Shown: positions 27,730 through 37,418, numbered from the stretch's first letter. The stretch is 64,000 bases of DNA from Pedobacter boryungensis (GCF_013204825.1 NZ_JABMKV010000001.1:310001-374000), one strand, 5' to 3'. A program made the numbers and translations. Notes: generated by a model from the sequence alone, not told the origin.

Positions 27730-30126
27730 ATGTTCAAATTAAACCTAAAAATTGCCCTAAGAAACCTTTGGAAATATAAGGGCTATACTATAATAAACAT
27801 TTTTGGCCTTTCAATTGGTTTAGCAAGTTGTATCCTCATCTTTATTTTTGTGAGATACGAAACTAGCTATGACAAAGATTTTGCAAATAGCGATCGCATT
27901 TACAGAGCAGTTACTGAATGGAATTATACAGATGGAAATGAGGATTATTCTCAGGGAGTCCCACTTCCTATGGGTCAGGCATTACGTAACGATTTTTCTC
28001 AATTCGAGAAAGTAGCATCTATTCAACACGATGGTGGAACTATAAAAATTAAAGCAGAAGTTGGTAAATCAGATATTAAAAAATCTGAAGATGTATATTA
28101 TGCAGAACCAAGTTTTTTCGAAATATTTAAGCACAAATGGCTGTACGGAAACCCAAATCAATCTTTAGGTGCACCTAATCAGGTGGTATTAACAGAAAAA
28201 GTAGCAACAGATTACTTTGGAGATTGGCATAAAGCTATCGGAAAAAGCATTAATTTGGATAATAAAACAGATTTTAAGGTTACAGGTATTATTAAAGAAA
28301 ATGGACCTAACAGCAGCTTTCCCCTCAATATTATATTAAGCTATGCAAGCTATCAAAATAGAAATTTAAAAGAATGGGGCTCGGTGTCATCAAATTCAGA
28401 GTGTTATGTATTGCTTAAACCGGGTGTTACTATTAATCAACTTACAGGTCAACTTCAACAATTCATTAAGAAATATGAACATGATCCTAACGCACCAGGC
28501 AAAGTAGGTCATCAGTTTCAACCGTTAAATGACATTCATCATAACGATAGATATAGCAATTTTGCAGAAGTAACTACACCATATAAACAATTATGGGGAA
28601 TTAGTATCATTGGACTTTTCTTGTTACTCACTGCATGTATCAATTTTATTAATTTAGCCACAGCACAAGCTATTAGTCGCTCAAAAGAAGTTGGTGTACG
28701 TAAGGTGATGGGCAGCAGACGCAAACAATTAATCACGCAATTTTTAAGTGAAACCTCCTTAATTACACTAATTGCTTTGTTAATTGCATGTGTATTAACT
28801 GAATTAGCACTTCCAGGGATGGAAAGTCTTTTCGGAGCGAATGTTTCTTTCGAATTGTTCAGTCATCCTATTGTTTTTGTATTCCTATTTGGATTGTTAA
28901 TTCTTGTAAGTTTTTTAGCGGGATTATACCCAGCACTAATTATGTCTGGTTTTAGCCCAGCCTTAGCAATTAAAAATAGAGTAAGCACAGCAAATGCTGG
29001 TGGAGTAGGGCTACGTAAAACCTTAGTGGTAGTGCAATTTGCAATTACAGCAATATTAATTGTTAGCACCTTAATTATTATCAAACAAATGAGCTACATC
29101 CGTGATAAATCATTAGGGTTTGATACAAAAGCAATCGCCATTATAGAAATACCAAGAGATAGTATTAGTCAATTAAAATTTGAAACAGTTAAAACGCAAA
29201 TTCTTTCAAAAAAAGGAGTAAAGAATGTATCATTTAACAGTGCTCCACCTTCATCGGGTAGTAATAACGAAACAAGCTTTACCTACAACAGTTCTAAAAC
29301 TGCCGATTTTCAAGTAAACACAAAAGTAGCTGATGACAAATATTTTGATACGTTTGGCTTATCCATAGTTGCAGGAAGAATATTGGCTAAAAGCGATACA
29401 GTTAAGGAATTTGTAGTAAATGAAACATTACTTAAAAAATTAAATGTAAAAAATCCAAATGATGCTATAGGCAAAATATTAAGTTTATGGGGGTCGAAAG
29501 GACCAATTGTGGGAGTTGTGAAGGACTTTAATAATTACTCTTTGCACGATGAAATTGCTCCAATAGCTATTTTCTCTCGTAAGAATAGATACAATACAAT
29601 TGCTGTAAAACTTGAGGCGAAAGATCTAGTTAATACCATGAAAGAGATTGAAGCAACATTCAATGCTAACTTTCCTGATTATGTTTATGAAGCAGATTTC
29701 TTAGATGATCAAATTACAAATTATTACCATACAGAGCAAGTAACCGGTACACTATTTAAGGTTTTCGCAGGTGTAGTCATCTTCATTTCATTTATTGGTT
29801 TGTTTGGTTTAATCTCCTTTATAGCAACGCAAAGGACACGTGAAATTGCTATTCGTAAAGTTTTAGGTGCATCAAATATTGAACTCATAAAAATGCTGAA
29901 TAGTTCATTTATGTGGATGGTTTTAATCGCTAATATGATAGCATGGCCAATAGCATATATCTTCATAAAAGAATGGCTGTCAGGTTTTCAATACCGAATT
30001 GAGCTAAGCATTTGGCCATTTGTAGTTGCCATGTTTATTTCAATGACAATAACACTCATAACAGTAACATTGAGGTCTTACAGAGCAGCAAAAGCAAATA
30101 CAATAGATGCATTAAAATACGAATAA
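27730..30126 (+). CDS. FtsX/MacB-type ABC permease 5
   Basis: A 798-aa paralogue (GYTIINIFGLSIGLASC, then YETSYDKD) with the common eight-helix design. Coupling motifs are RSKEVGVRKVMGS and RTREIAIRKVLGA. It is the last permease before the second ATPase. Its periplasmic domains share little with its neighbours by eye. It ends NTIDALKYE. Confidence 0.93.
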   Translation: MFKLNLKIALRNLWKYKGYTIINIFGLSIGLASCILIFIFVRYETSYDKDFANSDRIYRAVTEWNYTDGNEDYSQGVPLPMGQALRNDFSQFEKVASIQHDGGTIKIKAEVGKSDIKKSEDVYYAEPSFFEIFKHKWLYGNPNQSLGAPNQVVLTEKVATDYFGDWHKAIGKSINLDNKTDFKVTGIIKENGPNSSFPLNIILSYASYQNRNLKEWGSVSSNSECYVLLKPGVTINQLTGQLQQFIKKYEHDPNAPGKVGHQFQPLNDIHHNDRYSNFAEVTTPYKQLWGISIIGLFLLLTACINFINLATAQAISRSKEVGVRKVMGSRRKQLITQFLSETSLITLIALLIACVLTELALPGMESLFGANVSFELFSHPIVFVFLFGLLILVSFLAGLYPALIMSGFSPALAIKNRVSTANAGGVGLRKTLVVVQFAITAILIVSTLIIIKQMSYIRDKSLGFDTKAIAIIEIPRDSISQLKFETVKTQILSKKGVKNVSFNSAPPSSGSNNETSFTYNSSKTADFQVNTKVADDKYFDTFGLSIVAGRILAKSDTVKEFVVNETLLKKLNVKNPNDAIGKILSLWGSKGPIVGVVKDFNNYSLHDEIAPIAIFSRKNRYNTIAVKLEAKDLVNTMKEIEATFNANFPDYVYEADFLDDQITNYYHTEQVTGTLFKVFAGVVIFISFIGLFGLISFIATQRTREIAIRKVLGASNIELIKMLNSSFMWMVLIANMIAWPIAYIFIKEWLSGFQYRIELSIWPFVVAMFISMTITLITVTLRSYRAAKANTIDALKYE

Positions 30127-30135
30127 TTTAAGCAG

Positions 30136-30205
30136 AAAGACCAAAGATAAAAGAGCAAGGATTAAAGATTTCAGTCTAAATACTTTGTACTAACTACTAA
30201 ATACC
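30136..30205. repeat. Heptamer-phased leader before the second ATPase
   Basis: Ten 7-mers in perfect phase: AAAGACC, AAAGATA, AAAGAGC, AAGGATT, AAAGATT, then TCAGTCT, AAATACT, TTGTACT, AACTACT, AAATACC. The left five share AARGANN; the right four share nnnTAC or nnnTACT. An A-rich heptanucleotide links it to the ATG at 30213. Confidence 0.75.
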
Positions 30206-30212
30206 CAAAAAA

Positions 30213-30896
30213 ATGATTGAACTTAAAAACATAGAAAAATATTATGCCAATAAAGGTGTAAAAAGCTACATCTTACGCCATGTAACAACAAGTATTAAGC
30301 AAGGCGAATTTATTTCCATTATGGGACCATCAGGTGCCGGAAAATCGACTTTGTTAAATATTTTGGGCATGCTCGAAGAACCAACATATGGCGAATATCA
30401 TTTTATGGGAGAAGATGTAACCGCAATGAACGAGCGAAAAAGGATAGAGTTGTACCGTAACCATATTGGTTTTGTATTTCAAGCGTATCATTTAATTGAT
30501 GAAATGACAGTTGCAGAAAATATTGAAGCGCCTCTATTATATAAGAAAATTCCAGGAGCAGAACGTAAAAGTCGCATAGCAGATGTATTAGATCGTTTTA
30601 ATATGGTGGCAAAAAAGGATCTATTTCCAAATCAGCTCTCTGGCGGACAACAACAATTAGTTGGTATTGCAAGAGCTTTAGTTGCTCAGCCATCTATTAT
30701 TTTGGCAGATGAACCAACTGGAAATCTACAATCTGCACAAGCTGAGCAGATCATGGATTTGTTTAAAAAGCTAAACGAAGAAGAGGGGATAACCATTTTA
30801 CAAGTAACACATTCAGAAAAAAATGCACAATATGGCAATCGAATTTTAACCATAGAAGATGGAGTAATTAAAGAAGACGTTTCGGTTAATAATTAG
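30213..30896 (+). CDS. ABC transporter ATPase, MacB/LolD type (second copy, altered signature)
   Basis: The 227-aa ATPase has Walker A GPSGAGKST (38-46), Walker B ILADEP and a switch histidine in VTHSE. Two normally constant spots differ: the signature reads LSGGQQQLVG (arginine after GGQQQ changed to leucine) and the D-loop reads GNLQS instead of GNLDS. Both changes are in parts that communicate across the ATPase dimer, so it may turn over slowly or work as a heterodimer with the first ATPase. It precedes permeases 6 and 7, so it may serve these or the whole set. Confidence 0.93.
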   Translation: MIELKNIEKYYANKGVKSYILRHVTTSIKQGEFISIMGPSGAGKSTLLNILGMLEEPTYGEYHFMGEDVTAMNERKRIELYRNHIGFVFQAYHLIDEMTVAENIEAPLLYKKIPGAERKSRIADVLDRFNMVAKKDLFPNQLSGGQQQLVGIARALVAQPSIILADEPTGNLQSAQAEQIMDLFKKLNEEEGITILQVTHSEKNAQYGNRILTIEDGVIKEDVSVNN

Positions 30897-30904
30897 CGGT
30901 TAAA

Positions 30905-30938
30905 CCAACGAACCAAACATCCAAAAAACCAACCAACC
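30905..30938. repeat. Octamer-phased CCAA leader before permease 6
   Basis: CCAACGAA, CCAAACAT, CCAAAAAA, CCAACCAA in perfect 8-nt phase (30905-30936), then CC and the ATG. The word family is that of the right half of the repeat before cysN (7216-7255). Confidence 0.7.
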
Positions 30939-33359
30939 ATGTTCAAACTCAACCTAAAAATCGCCCTACGTAATTTATTTAAAAACAAGGGGTATGCAGC
31001 TATAAACATTGGCGGATTAGCCATTGGTTTAACAGCGTTCGTGCTTTTATTATTGTTTGTAAATCACGAAGCAAATTATGATAAATGGAGTCCGGAACTA
31101 AAAAATGTTTACCAAGTTAGAGAATACCACGATTTTTTTACACCCGATAACAAACAATATTGGCAACAAATAAACGAATCCAGAATTGCTGGAGTGCTAA
31201 AAGAAAAAGTACCGCAATTCAAATATGTAACTAAAGCAAGTAGAGGTTGGGGAGACGGATATTCCATAAAAATTGATAGAAATGCTCCTGTGATAGTCAA
31301 AGATATTGTTGATGCAGATTCACTATTCTTCAAAGTATTTCCTTATCAATTTATAAATGGAGATGGATCAACAGCGATGAATGAACCTAACACCATTGTG
31401 TTAAAACAGAGCGTAGCCATTCAGTTATTTGGTACTGATAAAGTAGTAGGTAAACAGTTAAAGTTAGTAAGATGGAGAAGCGACGAAGGAAATCTGATGA
31501 CCATTACTGGCGTAGTTAAAAATCCATCTGCATCAGAAAGCTTAGCATTTACTGCCGTTATACATACTGGAGAAAGAGAAAAAGACCCAGATCAAATTAG
31601 CAGTTCAAACTATACAGGGATTTACGCTAAAACAGAAAAGCAAATAGACACCAATGTATTAAACAAAACACTATTAAATGTATACACAGATTATAAAAAA
31701 GCCTTATTAAAAGCTAGAGGAGAAACTTTTAACGATTTTTATAAAGCTAAAAGCAGAAAACCAGGTCTAAAGGTGCTGCCCTTAAGTGAAGTATATTCAA
31801 ACCCATCGTTTTCAGAGAATTGGTTAGATAAAATAAAACCCATTATAGCACTTTCTATCTTTTTGCTAATTATTTCTGTCATCAACTTTGTGAACTTAGC
31901 TACAGCCCAATCAGTTCAACGTGCCAAAGAAGTTGGCGTAAAAAAGGTGTTGGGAGCCTATAAAAAGCAATTGGTATTACAATTTTTAATCGAATCGGCA
32001 ATCCAAACACTTAGTGCTTTATTTATAACCATCATATTGGTAGAGCTTTTATTACCATCTTTTAGCAGTCATTTTGATGTGCAACTTAGCTTTTGGCATA
32101 GCAATCATCTCCTCCCAATTATAGCTCAACTATTTGGTTTATTTGTATTCATTACCCTATTAGCAGGTTTTTATCCAGCCATAATTCTAGCAAAATACAA
32201 TCCTGTTAAAGTATTAAAAGGAAATTACGAAAGTAGTTTTAAGGGTATGGCCTTAAGAAATGGTTTAGTAGTATTACAATTCATAATTGCAGTAACCTTT
32301 ATTATTGGCATTGGTGTGATGTACAAACAAAACAGCTACATGGCCAACAAGGATTTAGGTTTTGATAGAGATAAACTTATAAATATTTCCACAAATTATG
32401 ATACCGACGATCCATTTGTAGAAAGCGTAAAACGAATTGCTGGTGTAAAATATGTAGCAACCACCACCCAAGTAATGGGCAATACGTTCAATACGCCAAG
32501 AGAACTTACTTTCAATAATCAAAAATTCGATATTAATGCAGTTACTGTTACCATGGATGCACTTCCCGCACTCGGCGTAAAAGTAATAAGCGGAAGAATT
32601 TTTGCCAAAGAATACGCACAAGACACCATTAATTCAGTAGTAATAAACCAAGCAGCTGCTAATTTATTGGGCAAAAATTTAGTTGGTAAAACGTTTACCA
32701 GTGGTTCAAATAAGGATGTTTTTCAAATTGTTGGTGTGATTAAAAATTACAATAACGAAAGCTTCGAAAAAGCAGTGTTACCAACCATTTATAAAGTTAC
32801 CCATTTAGGTGGCTCTTCAAACACCAACAATTTACTAGTTCGTTTTGATAATGACCATTATCAATCAGCAATAAAAACAATAGAAGCAGAGTGGAAGAAA
32901 GTATATCCAGATTTTCCGATGATGTATACTTCTGTAGAAGATTCCTTTCAAAAGGAACTAAAACCATCCCTGCGATTAATGCAAATTGTAGTCCTTTTTA
33001 GCGTTATTTCAGTTATTCTATCACTACTTGGTTTGTTCGCCCTATCCACATTCATGGCAAAAAGAAGAACCAAAGAAATAGCCATCCGTAAAATATTAGG
33101 CGCATCAAATCTAGAGCTCATTAACATGTTAAATCGATCATTTCTAATCCTAGTCATTATCGCAAACTTAATAAGCTGGCCAATAGCATTTATTTTAACG
33201 CGTAAATGGCTCGAAGGATTTGCGTACAGAATTGAAATGCCATTTTGGCCCTTTGCAATTGCAACCTTAACATCCGTAATAATAGCAATACTTACGGTTA
33301 GTCTACAAGCTAGAAAAGCTGCGGTAAATAATCCTGTCGATGCTTTAAAATACGAATAG
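30939..33359 (+). CDS. FtsX/MacB-type ABC permease 6
   Basis: An 806-aa paralogue with GYAAINIGGLAIGLTAF at the N-terminus and a slightly longer first periplasmic domain. It groups with permease 4 (RNGLVVLQFIIAVTFIIG). Coupling motifs are RAKEVGVKKVLGA and RTKEIAIRKILGA. Its first residues read ALRNLFKNK where most copies have ALRNLWKNK. It follows the second ATPase after 42 bp. Confidence 0.93.
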   Translation: MFKLNLKIALRNLFKNKGYAAINIGGLAIGLTAFVLLLLFVNHEANYDKWSPELKNVYQVREYHDFFTPDNKQYWQQINESRIAGVLKEKVPQFKYVTKASRGWGDGYSIKIDRNAPVIVKDIVDADSLFFKVFPYQFINGDGSTAMNEPNTIVLKQSVAIQLFGTDKVVGKQLKLVRWRSDEGNLMTITGVVKNPSASESLAFTAVIHTGEREKDPDQISSSNYTGIYAKTEKQIDTNVLNKTLLNVYTDYKKALLKARGETFNDFYKAKSRKPGLKVLPLSEVYSNPSFSENWLDKIKPIIALSIFLLIISVINFVNLATAQSVQRAKEVGVKKVLGAYKKQLVLQFLIESAIQTLSALFITIILVELLLPSFSSHFDVQLSFWHSNHLLPIIAQLFGLFVFITLLAGFYPAIILAKYNPVKVLKGNYESSFKGMALRNGLVVLQFIIAVTFIIGIGVMYKQNSYMANKDLGFDRDKLINISTNYDTDDPFVESVKRIAGVKYVATTTQVMGNTFNTPRELTFNNQKFDINAVTVTMDALPALGVKVISGRIFAKEYAQDTINSVVINQAAANLLGKNLVGKTFTSGSNKDVFQIVGVIKNYNNESFEKAVLPTIYKVTHLGGSSNTNNLLVRFDNDHYQSAIKTIEAEWKKVYPDFPMMYTSVEDSFQKELKPSLRLMQIVVLFSVISVILSLLGLFALSTFMAKRRTKEIAIRKILGASNLELINMLNRSFLILVIIANLISWPIAFILTRKWLEGFAYRIEMPFWPFAIATLTSVIIAILTVSLQARKAAVNNPVDALKYE

Positions 33360-33441
33360 AGATGACCTAACCAACCAACAAACTAATTAATAAATACTAG
33401 TGGAGATGTAAACTAATCAACCAACAACTAACCAACAAACT

Positions 33442-35913
33442 ATGTTCAAACTTAATTTGAAAATCGCTTGGCGAAATCTTTGGAAAAACAAAGCATACAG
33501 CGCCATTAATATCTTTGGCTTAGCAGCTGGTTTAGCCGGATTTATGATCATCCTACTTTACATTAATAAAGAAACCGGATATGATAAGTGGAATCCAGAT
33601 TTAAAGAGAACGTACATAGTCGCGGCAGATTTCACTAAAAATGGCTCTGAAAACAAGGGTTCCAAAATAAAAGGATTACTTTCTAATGTGATTACTGAGC
33701 AAATTAGTGAAGTAAATGCAGTAAGTATTGGAAATATAGAAGGGAGAAAATTAGATGTTAGGATTAAAAAAGAAGATAAAGAGAATAGCACTCAATTTGA
33801 ATATGCCAGTGTAGACAGCAATTTCTTTAAAGTTTATCCATTGCAAGCCTATTATGGCAAAATGGAAGATATTTATCTAGATCAAAATTTCATTGCCATC
33901 AGTTACACTGCAGCCGAAAAAATGTTTGGAACAACAGATGTGTTAAATAAAGTTCTGATAAACAATAGAGGTGTAAATGCTCCAGAAGCTTCATTAGTAA
34001 TTAAGGCAGTTTGGGACGATAGAAAACAACCTTCCTCATTTGGTTTTGATTTAATTTTTAAAGAGAACCTCGATGAGTACGGCAACCAATTAGCAATGAC
34101 TCCGTTTACTACTATTTTTAAATTAAAAGATGGAATGGACCAAGAAAAAACTATCCAAAAAATTAATGATGCCTATATCATCGCCTTCGCAAAAATGCAA
34201 AGCGGAAATAGTGATGCTAATTTTAGCCCGACAAAAAGTCAAGCACTTAAAATTTTAAACGAAAAGGAAGGAATTACTGCCATTAAATTAATTACAGAAC
34301 CTATTGCTAATCTTAATTTGAGCAGTTTTTATACTTCAAACCCTAAGCAAACAACCATTTATATATTGTGTGCGCTGGCCTCATTTCTAATTATTATTTC
34401 TTGTATTAATTACACAAATCTAGCCTTAGTATTGGCACAAACCAGAGCCAAAGAAGTAGGTGTAAAGAAAGTTTTAGGCGCATTTAAATCGAGTTTAATA
34501 CATCAGTTTTTCTCTGAAACAGGAATTCAATGCATTATCTCATTTCTATTAGCTTTAATTTTTGCCGAATTGATTTTGCCTCAAGTCAATCAAATTTTGT
34601 CGGATAATTTAACCCTGTTTGGTACTAAAGACGTTTGGCTAATCTTAGGGCAAGTAACACTTATTTTAATTGGTATAATGTTATTGTCAGGAGCATATCC
34701 AGCTCTGGTTTTAGCAGGATTTTTACCTGCTAAAGTACTAAAAGGCAACTTTTCTAGCTCAACTCATATTGGTAGTTTAAGAAAAGTTTTAGTGGTATTT
34801 CAATTTACAGTGGCTATTGCCTTAGTTATAAGTTTTGGAGTTATCTATGCGCAATTAAACTTTATGAAGCAGAAAGACTTAGGTTTAAAGAAAAACCAAC
34901 TTATGTCTGTGAGAATTGCAAAATATGAAACCAGACATTTAAACCCAGCAGGTTTTGAAGGAATTAAGAATAGATTATTAGCTATTAAAGGTGTAGAAGA
35001 TGTAACAAGGGCTACCGAACAACCAATAAACGATTCTGGCTTTTCTGATGATATTACATTTAACAATACAACACTTAGTGTAGAATCTAGATTTATTGAT
35101 CCAAATTACTTTGAAACCATCGGAGCAAAAATAATTCAAGGCAGATCCTATAATTATAATCTCTTGTCTACAGACTCTGTGCAAAGTATAGTATTAAATG
35201 AAACCGCTGTTAAACAACTAGGTCTAAGTAAAACTGATCATCAAATATCTATTACTAGAAACGGTGATAAGGTAAAAGTTAATGTTGTTGGTATAGTAAA
35301 AGACATCCAGGCCTATGGTTTTGATAAGGAAATTATGCCAACTGCTTATTTGGTAAATGATTATCCAACACATTGGAGAGCAAATGTTATTTTCCGTTTA
35401 AGTACACAAAATTTACATCAAACAATGGCCAACATTAAAGCCGCTTGGGCAATAATAGATACTGGAGCACAACCAAAATTTGTGTATGCAGATGAAGTTT
35501 TTGCAAAAATGAACAATAGCTACGAAGTAAGCGAAAAGATAATCTTCTCTTTTGGAATAGTAACACTTATGGTTTCAATTTTTGGACTTATTGGTTTTGC
35601 AGCATTTAATGCTAAAATGAGAATAAAAGAAATCGCAGTGCGAAGAATTTTAGGAGCCACAACTACATCTTTATTGAAACTGTTGAATATAGGTTTTGTG
35701 AAACTAGTAATAGTATCTATGCTATTAGCAGATGTTTTGGCTTATATCTATATGCAAAAATGGTTCAATGAATTTGCTTATCGCATTCCTATGCCATTTG
35801 GTATTTTTATAATAGTAAACCTATCCATTATCCTTCTAACTATTTTAACCGTAAGTTGGCAAAGCATCAGAGCAATTAAAGAAAATCCAGTAAAAGCACT
35901 TAAGTACGAATAA
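33442..35913 (+). CDS. FtsX/MacB-type ABC permease 7
   Basis: The longest copy, 823 aa, beginning MFKLNLKIAWRNLWKNK and ending NPVKALKYE. Helix 1 reads AYSAINIFGLAAGLAGF. Coupling motifs are RAKEVGVKKVLGA and RIKEIAVRRILGA. The 82-bp gap before it holds further CCAAC-rich words (33366-33441) in loose 8-nt phase. It is the last gene of the run; downstream lie degenerate and then regular 21-bp repeats and no clear intrinsic terminator. Confidence 0.93.
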   Translation: MFKLNLKIAWRNLWKNKAYSAINIFGLAAGLAGFMIILLYINKETGYDKWNPDLKRTYIVAADFTKNGSENKGSKIKGLLSNVITEQISEVNAVSIGNIEGRKLDVRIKKEDKENSTQFEYASVDSNFFKVYPLQAYYGKMEDIYLDQNFIAISYTAAEKMFGTTDVLNKVLINNRGVNAPEASLVIKAVWDDRKQPSSFGFDLIFKENLDEYGNQLAMTPFTTIFKLKDGMDQEKTIQKINDAYIIAFAKMQSGNSDANFSPTKSQALKILNEKEGITAIKLITEPIANLNLSSFYTSNPKQTTIYILCALASFLIIISCINYTNLALVLAQTRAKEVGVKKVLGAFKSSLIHQFFSETGIQCIISFLLALIFAELILPQVNQILSDNLTLFGTKDVWLILGQVTLILIGIMLLSGAYPALVLAGFLPAKVLKGNFSSSTHIGSLRKVLVVFQFTVAIALVISFGVIYAQLNFMKQKDLGLKKNQLMSVRIAKYETRHLNPAGFEGIKNRLLAIKGVEDVTRATEQPINDSGFSDDITFNNTTLSVESRFIDPNYFETIGAKIIQGRSYNYNLLSTDSVQSIVLNETAVKQLGLSKTDHQISITRNGDKVKVNVVGIVKDIQAYGFDKEIMPTAYLVNDYPTHWRANVIFRLSTQNLHQTMANIKAAWAIIDTGAQPKFVYADEVFAKMNNSYEVSEKIIFSFGIVTLMVSIFGLIGFAAFNAKMRIKEIAVRRILGATTTSLLKLLNIGFVKLVIVSMLLADVLAYIYMQKWFNEFAYRIPMPFGIFIIVNLSIILLTILTVSWQSIRAIKENPVKALKYE

Positions 35914-35976
35914 AAATCAAGTTGCAACTACGCACTGCAAGGTTGTAGCCAGCACTTGCAAAGTTGTACCTACGAC

Positions 35977-36228
35977 CTGCATACTGTAAACTGGCAACTG
36001 CATACTGTAAACTGGCAACTGCATACTGTAAACTGGCAACTGCATACTGTAAACTGGCAACTGCATACTGTAAACTGACAACTGCATACTGTAAACTGAC
36101 AACTGCATACTATAAACTAACAACTGCATACTGTAAACTGGCTACTGCATACTGTAAACTGGCAACTGCATACTGTAAACTGACAACTGCATACTATAAA
36201 CTGACAACTGCATACTGTAAACTGGCAA
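35977..36228. repeat. Tandem array, 12 units of 21 bp built of heptamers
   Basis: Twelve head-to-tail 21-bp units, each made of the 7-mers CTGCATA, CTGTAAA and CTGGCAA. Copies 1-4, 9 and 12 are identical; the others carry one to three changes (CTGACAA in 5, 6, 10 and 11; CTATAAA in 7 and 11; CTAACAA in 7; CTGGCTA in 8). Degenerate relatives containing TGCAAGGTTGTA and TGCAAAGTTGTA precede it (about 35931-35976), and CTGCAAATTTGTAAG ends it. Because 21 is a multiple of 3, both strands stay open without encoding a credible protein. Confidence 0.95.
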
Positions 36229-36263
36229 CTGCAAATTTGTAAGTAAACACCTACCTTTACCAA

Positions 36264-37067
36264 ATGCAGAGAACCTTCACAGATCAGCTTGGAAATGAGA
36301 TAACATTCAATTATCCACCTAAAAGGATTGTTTCTATTGTACCATCGCAAACCGAATTATTGTTCGATTTGGGTTTAGATGAAGAAGTAATCGGTATAAC
36401 CAAATTTTGCATCCATCCGATAGAAAAATTTGCTTCTAAAACTAAAATTGGCGGAACCAAAAAACTCCTCCTCGAAAAAATCAGAGATTTAAAGCCCGAT
36501 TTAATTATAGGTAATAAAGAAGAAAACACACAAAGTGAAATCGAAACGTTAATGCAAGAATTTCCCGTGTGGATGAGCGATATCCATAACTTGGAAGAGG
36601 CACTGAAAACCATTACTGAAATAGGAGAGTTGGTTAATAGACAGCCCGAAGCCGCCTATTTAAATCACCTCATTCATACAGGCTTCACAGATTTACAAAC
36701 CCTAGCTGTCTCCAAGAATATCCATCAAAGCGTTGCCTATCTAATATGGAAAGACCCGTACATGTTTGCTGGTAGAAACACCTTTATAGATGATATTTTA
36801 AGAAAGATAGGTTTAAACAACGTAATAGAACAAAGTCGATATCCAGAATTTAGTCTAACAGAACTCCAAGCTACCAACTGTAAACTGATTTTCCTTTCTT
36901 CAGAACCCTATCCTTTTAAAGAACAACATATAAAAGAAATAGAAGTAGCTTTACCAAATGCAAAAGTAAAACTAGTAGATGGAGAAATGTTTTCGTGGTA
37001 CGGAAGTAGGTTGATTAAGGCGGTAAATTATCTTTTTCATTTACAAGATGAATTAGTTCAATCGTGA
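36264..37067 (+). CDS. Periplasmic-binding-protein-like metal/cobalamin receptor (BtuF-like) without signal peptide
   Basis: This 267-aa protein belongs to the helical-backbone metal receptor superfamily that binds cobalamin or iron-siderophores (PPKRIVSIVPSQTELLFDLGL at the start, GGTKK-LEKIRDLKPDLIIGNKEEN, and WYGSRL near the end). It begins directly with the first strand and shows no secretion signal or lipobox, and no permease or ATPase of the FecCD type is near. It may act in the cytoplasm, for example in cobalamin handling; this is inference. The start at 36264 lies just after the tandem array. Confidence 0.8.
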   Translation: MQRTFTDQLGNEITFNYPPKRIVSIVPSQTELLFDLGLDEEVIGITKFCIHPIEKFASKTKIGGTKKLLLEKIRDLKPDLIIGNKEENTQSEIETLMQEFPVWMSDIHNLEEALKTITEIGELVNRQPEAAYLNHLIHTGFTDLQTLAVSKNIHQSVAYLIWKDPYMFAGRNTFIDDILRKIGLNNVIEQSRYPEFSLTELQATNCKLIFLSSEPYPFKEQHIKEIEVALPNAKVKLVDGEMFSWYGSRLIKAVNYLFHLQDELVQS

Positions 37068-37149
37068 TATTAGTTAATTTGATTGGGCGTTTAACAACCG
37101 AAAATAGCATTACTGTCACTTATTTATAAACGGGATTGAAGGGAAAATC

Positions 37150-37183
37150 CTTTTGTCATGCTGAGCCTGTCGAAGCACAAAAG
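37150..37183. repeat. REP-like palindrome
   Basis: CTTTTGT (37150-37156) and ACAAAAG (37177-37183) flank CATGCTGAGCCTGTCGAAGC, which holds the inner TGCT/AGCA pair. The TGTCATGCTGAG...CGAAGCA core is a recognisable dispersed extragenic palindrome. Confidence 0.55.
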
Positions 37184-37366
37184 ATTGTAGCACAAAGCCC
37201 GACTAACTTTGATAAACTCAACAGAAATTGCTTTTCAGATCTGTTAATCTCTCAAAATTAACTAGATAGAAATAAGTAACAACTCTCTCCATTTAATCAT
37301 CTTAAGCTTATGAACGTTTTAACCTTAAACCCTTATGCCTAATAATCAAAAATAATTTATCTTAAT

Positions 37367-37396
37367 TTTGATTATTGATGCAAAACGCTATCTTTG
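37367..37396 (+). promoter_or_regulatory. Promoter of tRNA-Leu
   Basis: TTTG (37367-37370), an 18-bp spacer and TATCTTTG (37389-37396) match the Bacteroidota TTTG / TAnnTTTG promoter. Expected start is about 15 nt before the mature tRNA. Confidence 0.7.
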
Positions 37397-37418
37397 CAAT
37401 CCAAAATAAGTCCTAACT

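Larger units (their letters stand above)
37068..37418. other. 351-bp intergenic region before tRNA-Leu
   Basis: It holds the REP-like palindrome at 37150-37183 and the tRNA promoter at 37367-37396. I see no open frame of note and no other structure. Confidence 0.6.

Noticed and set aside
35977..36228. CRISPR array
   Set aside because: Units are directly adjacent with no unique spacers, and no cas genes are present.
35917..36350. Open frames on both strands across the 21-bp array, coding for repeated LATAYCK-like or VYSMQLP-like peptides
   Set aside because: The period is a multiple of three, so every stop-free frame stays open automatically. There is no start context, family match or coding bias.
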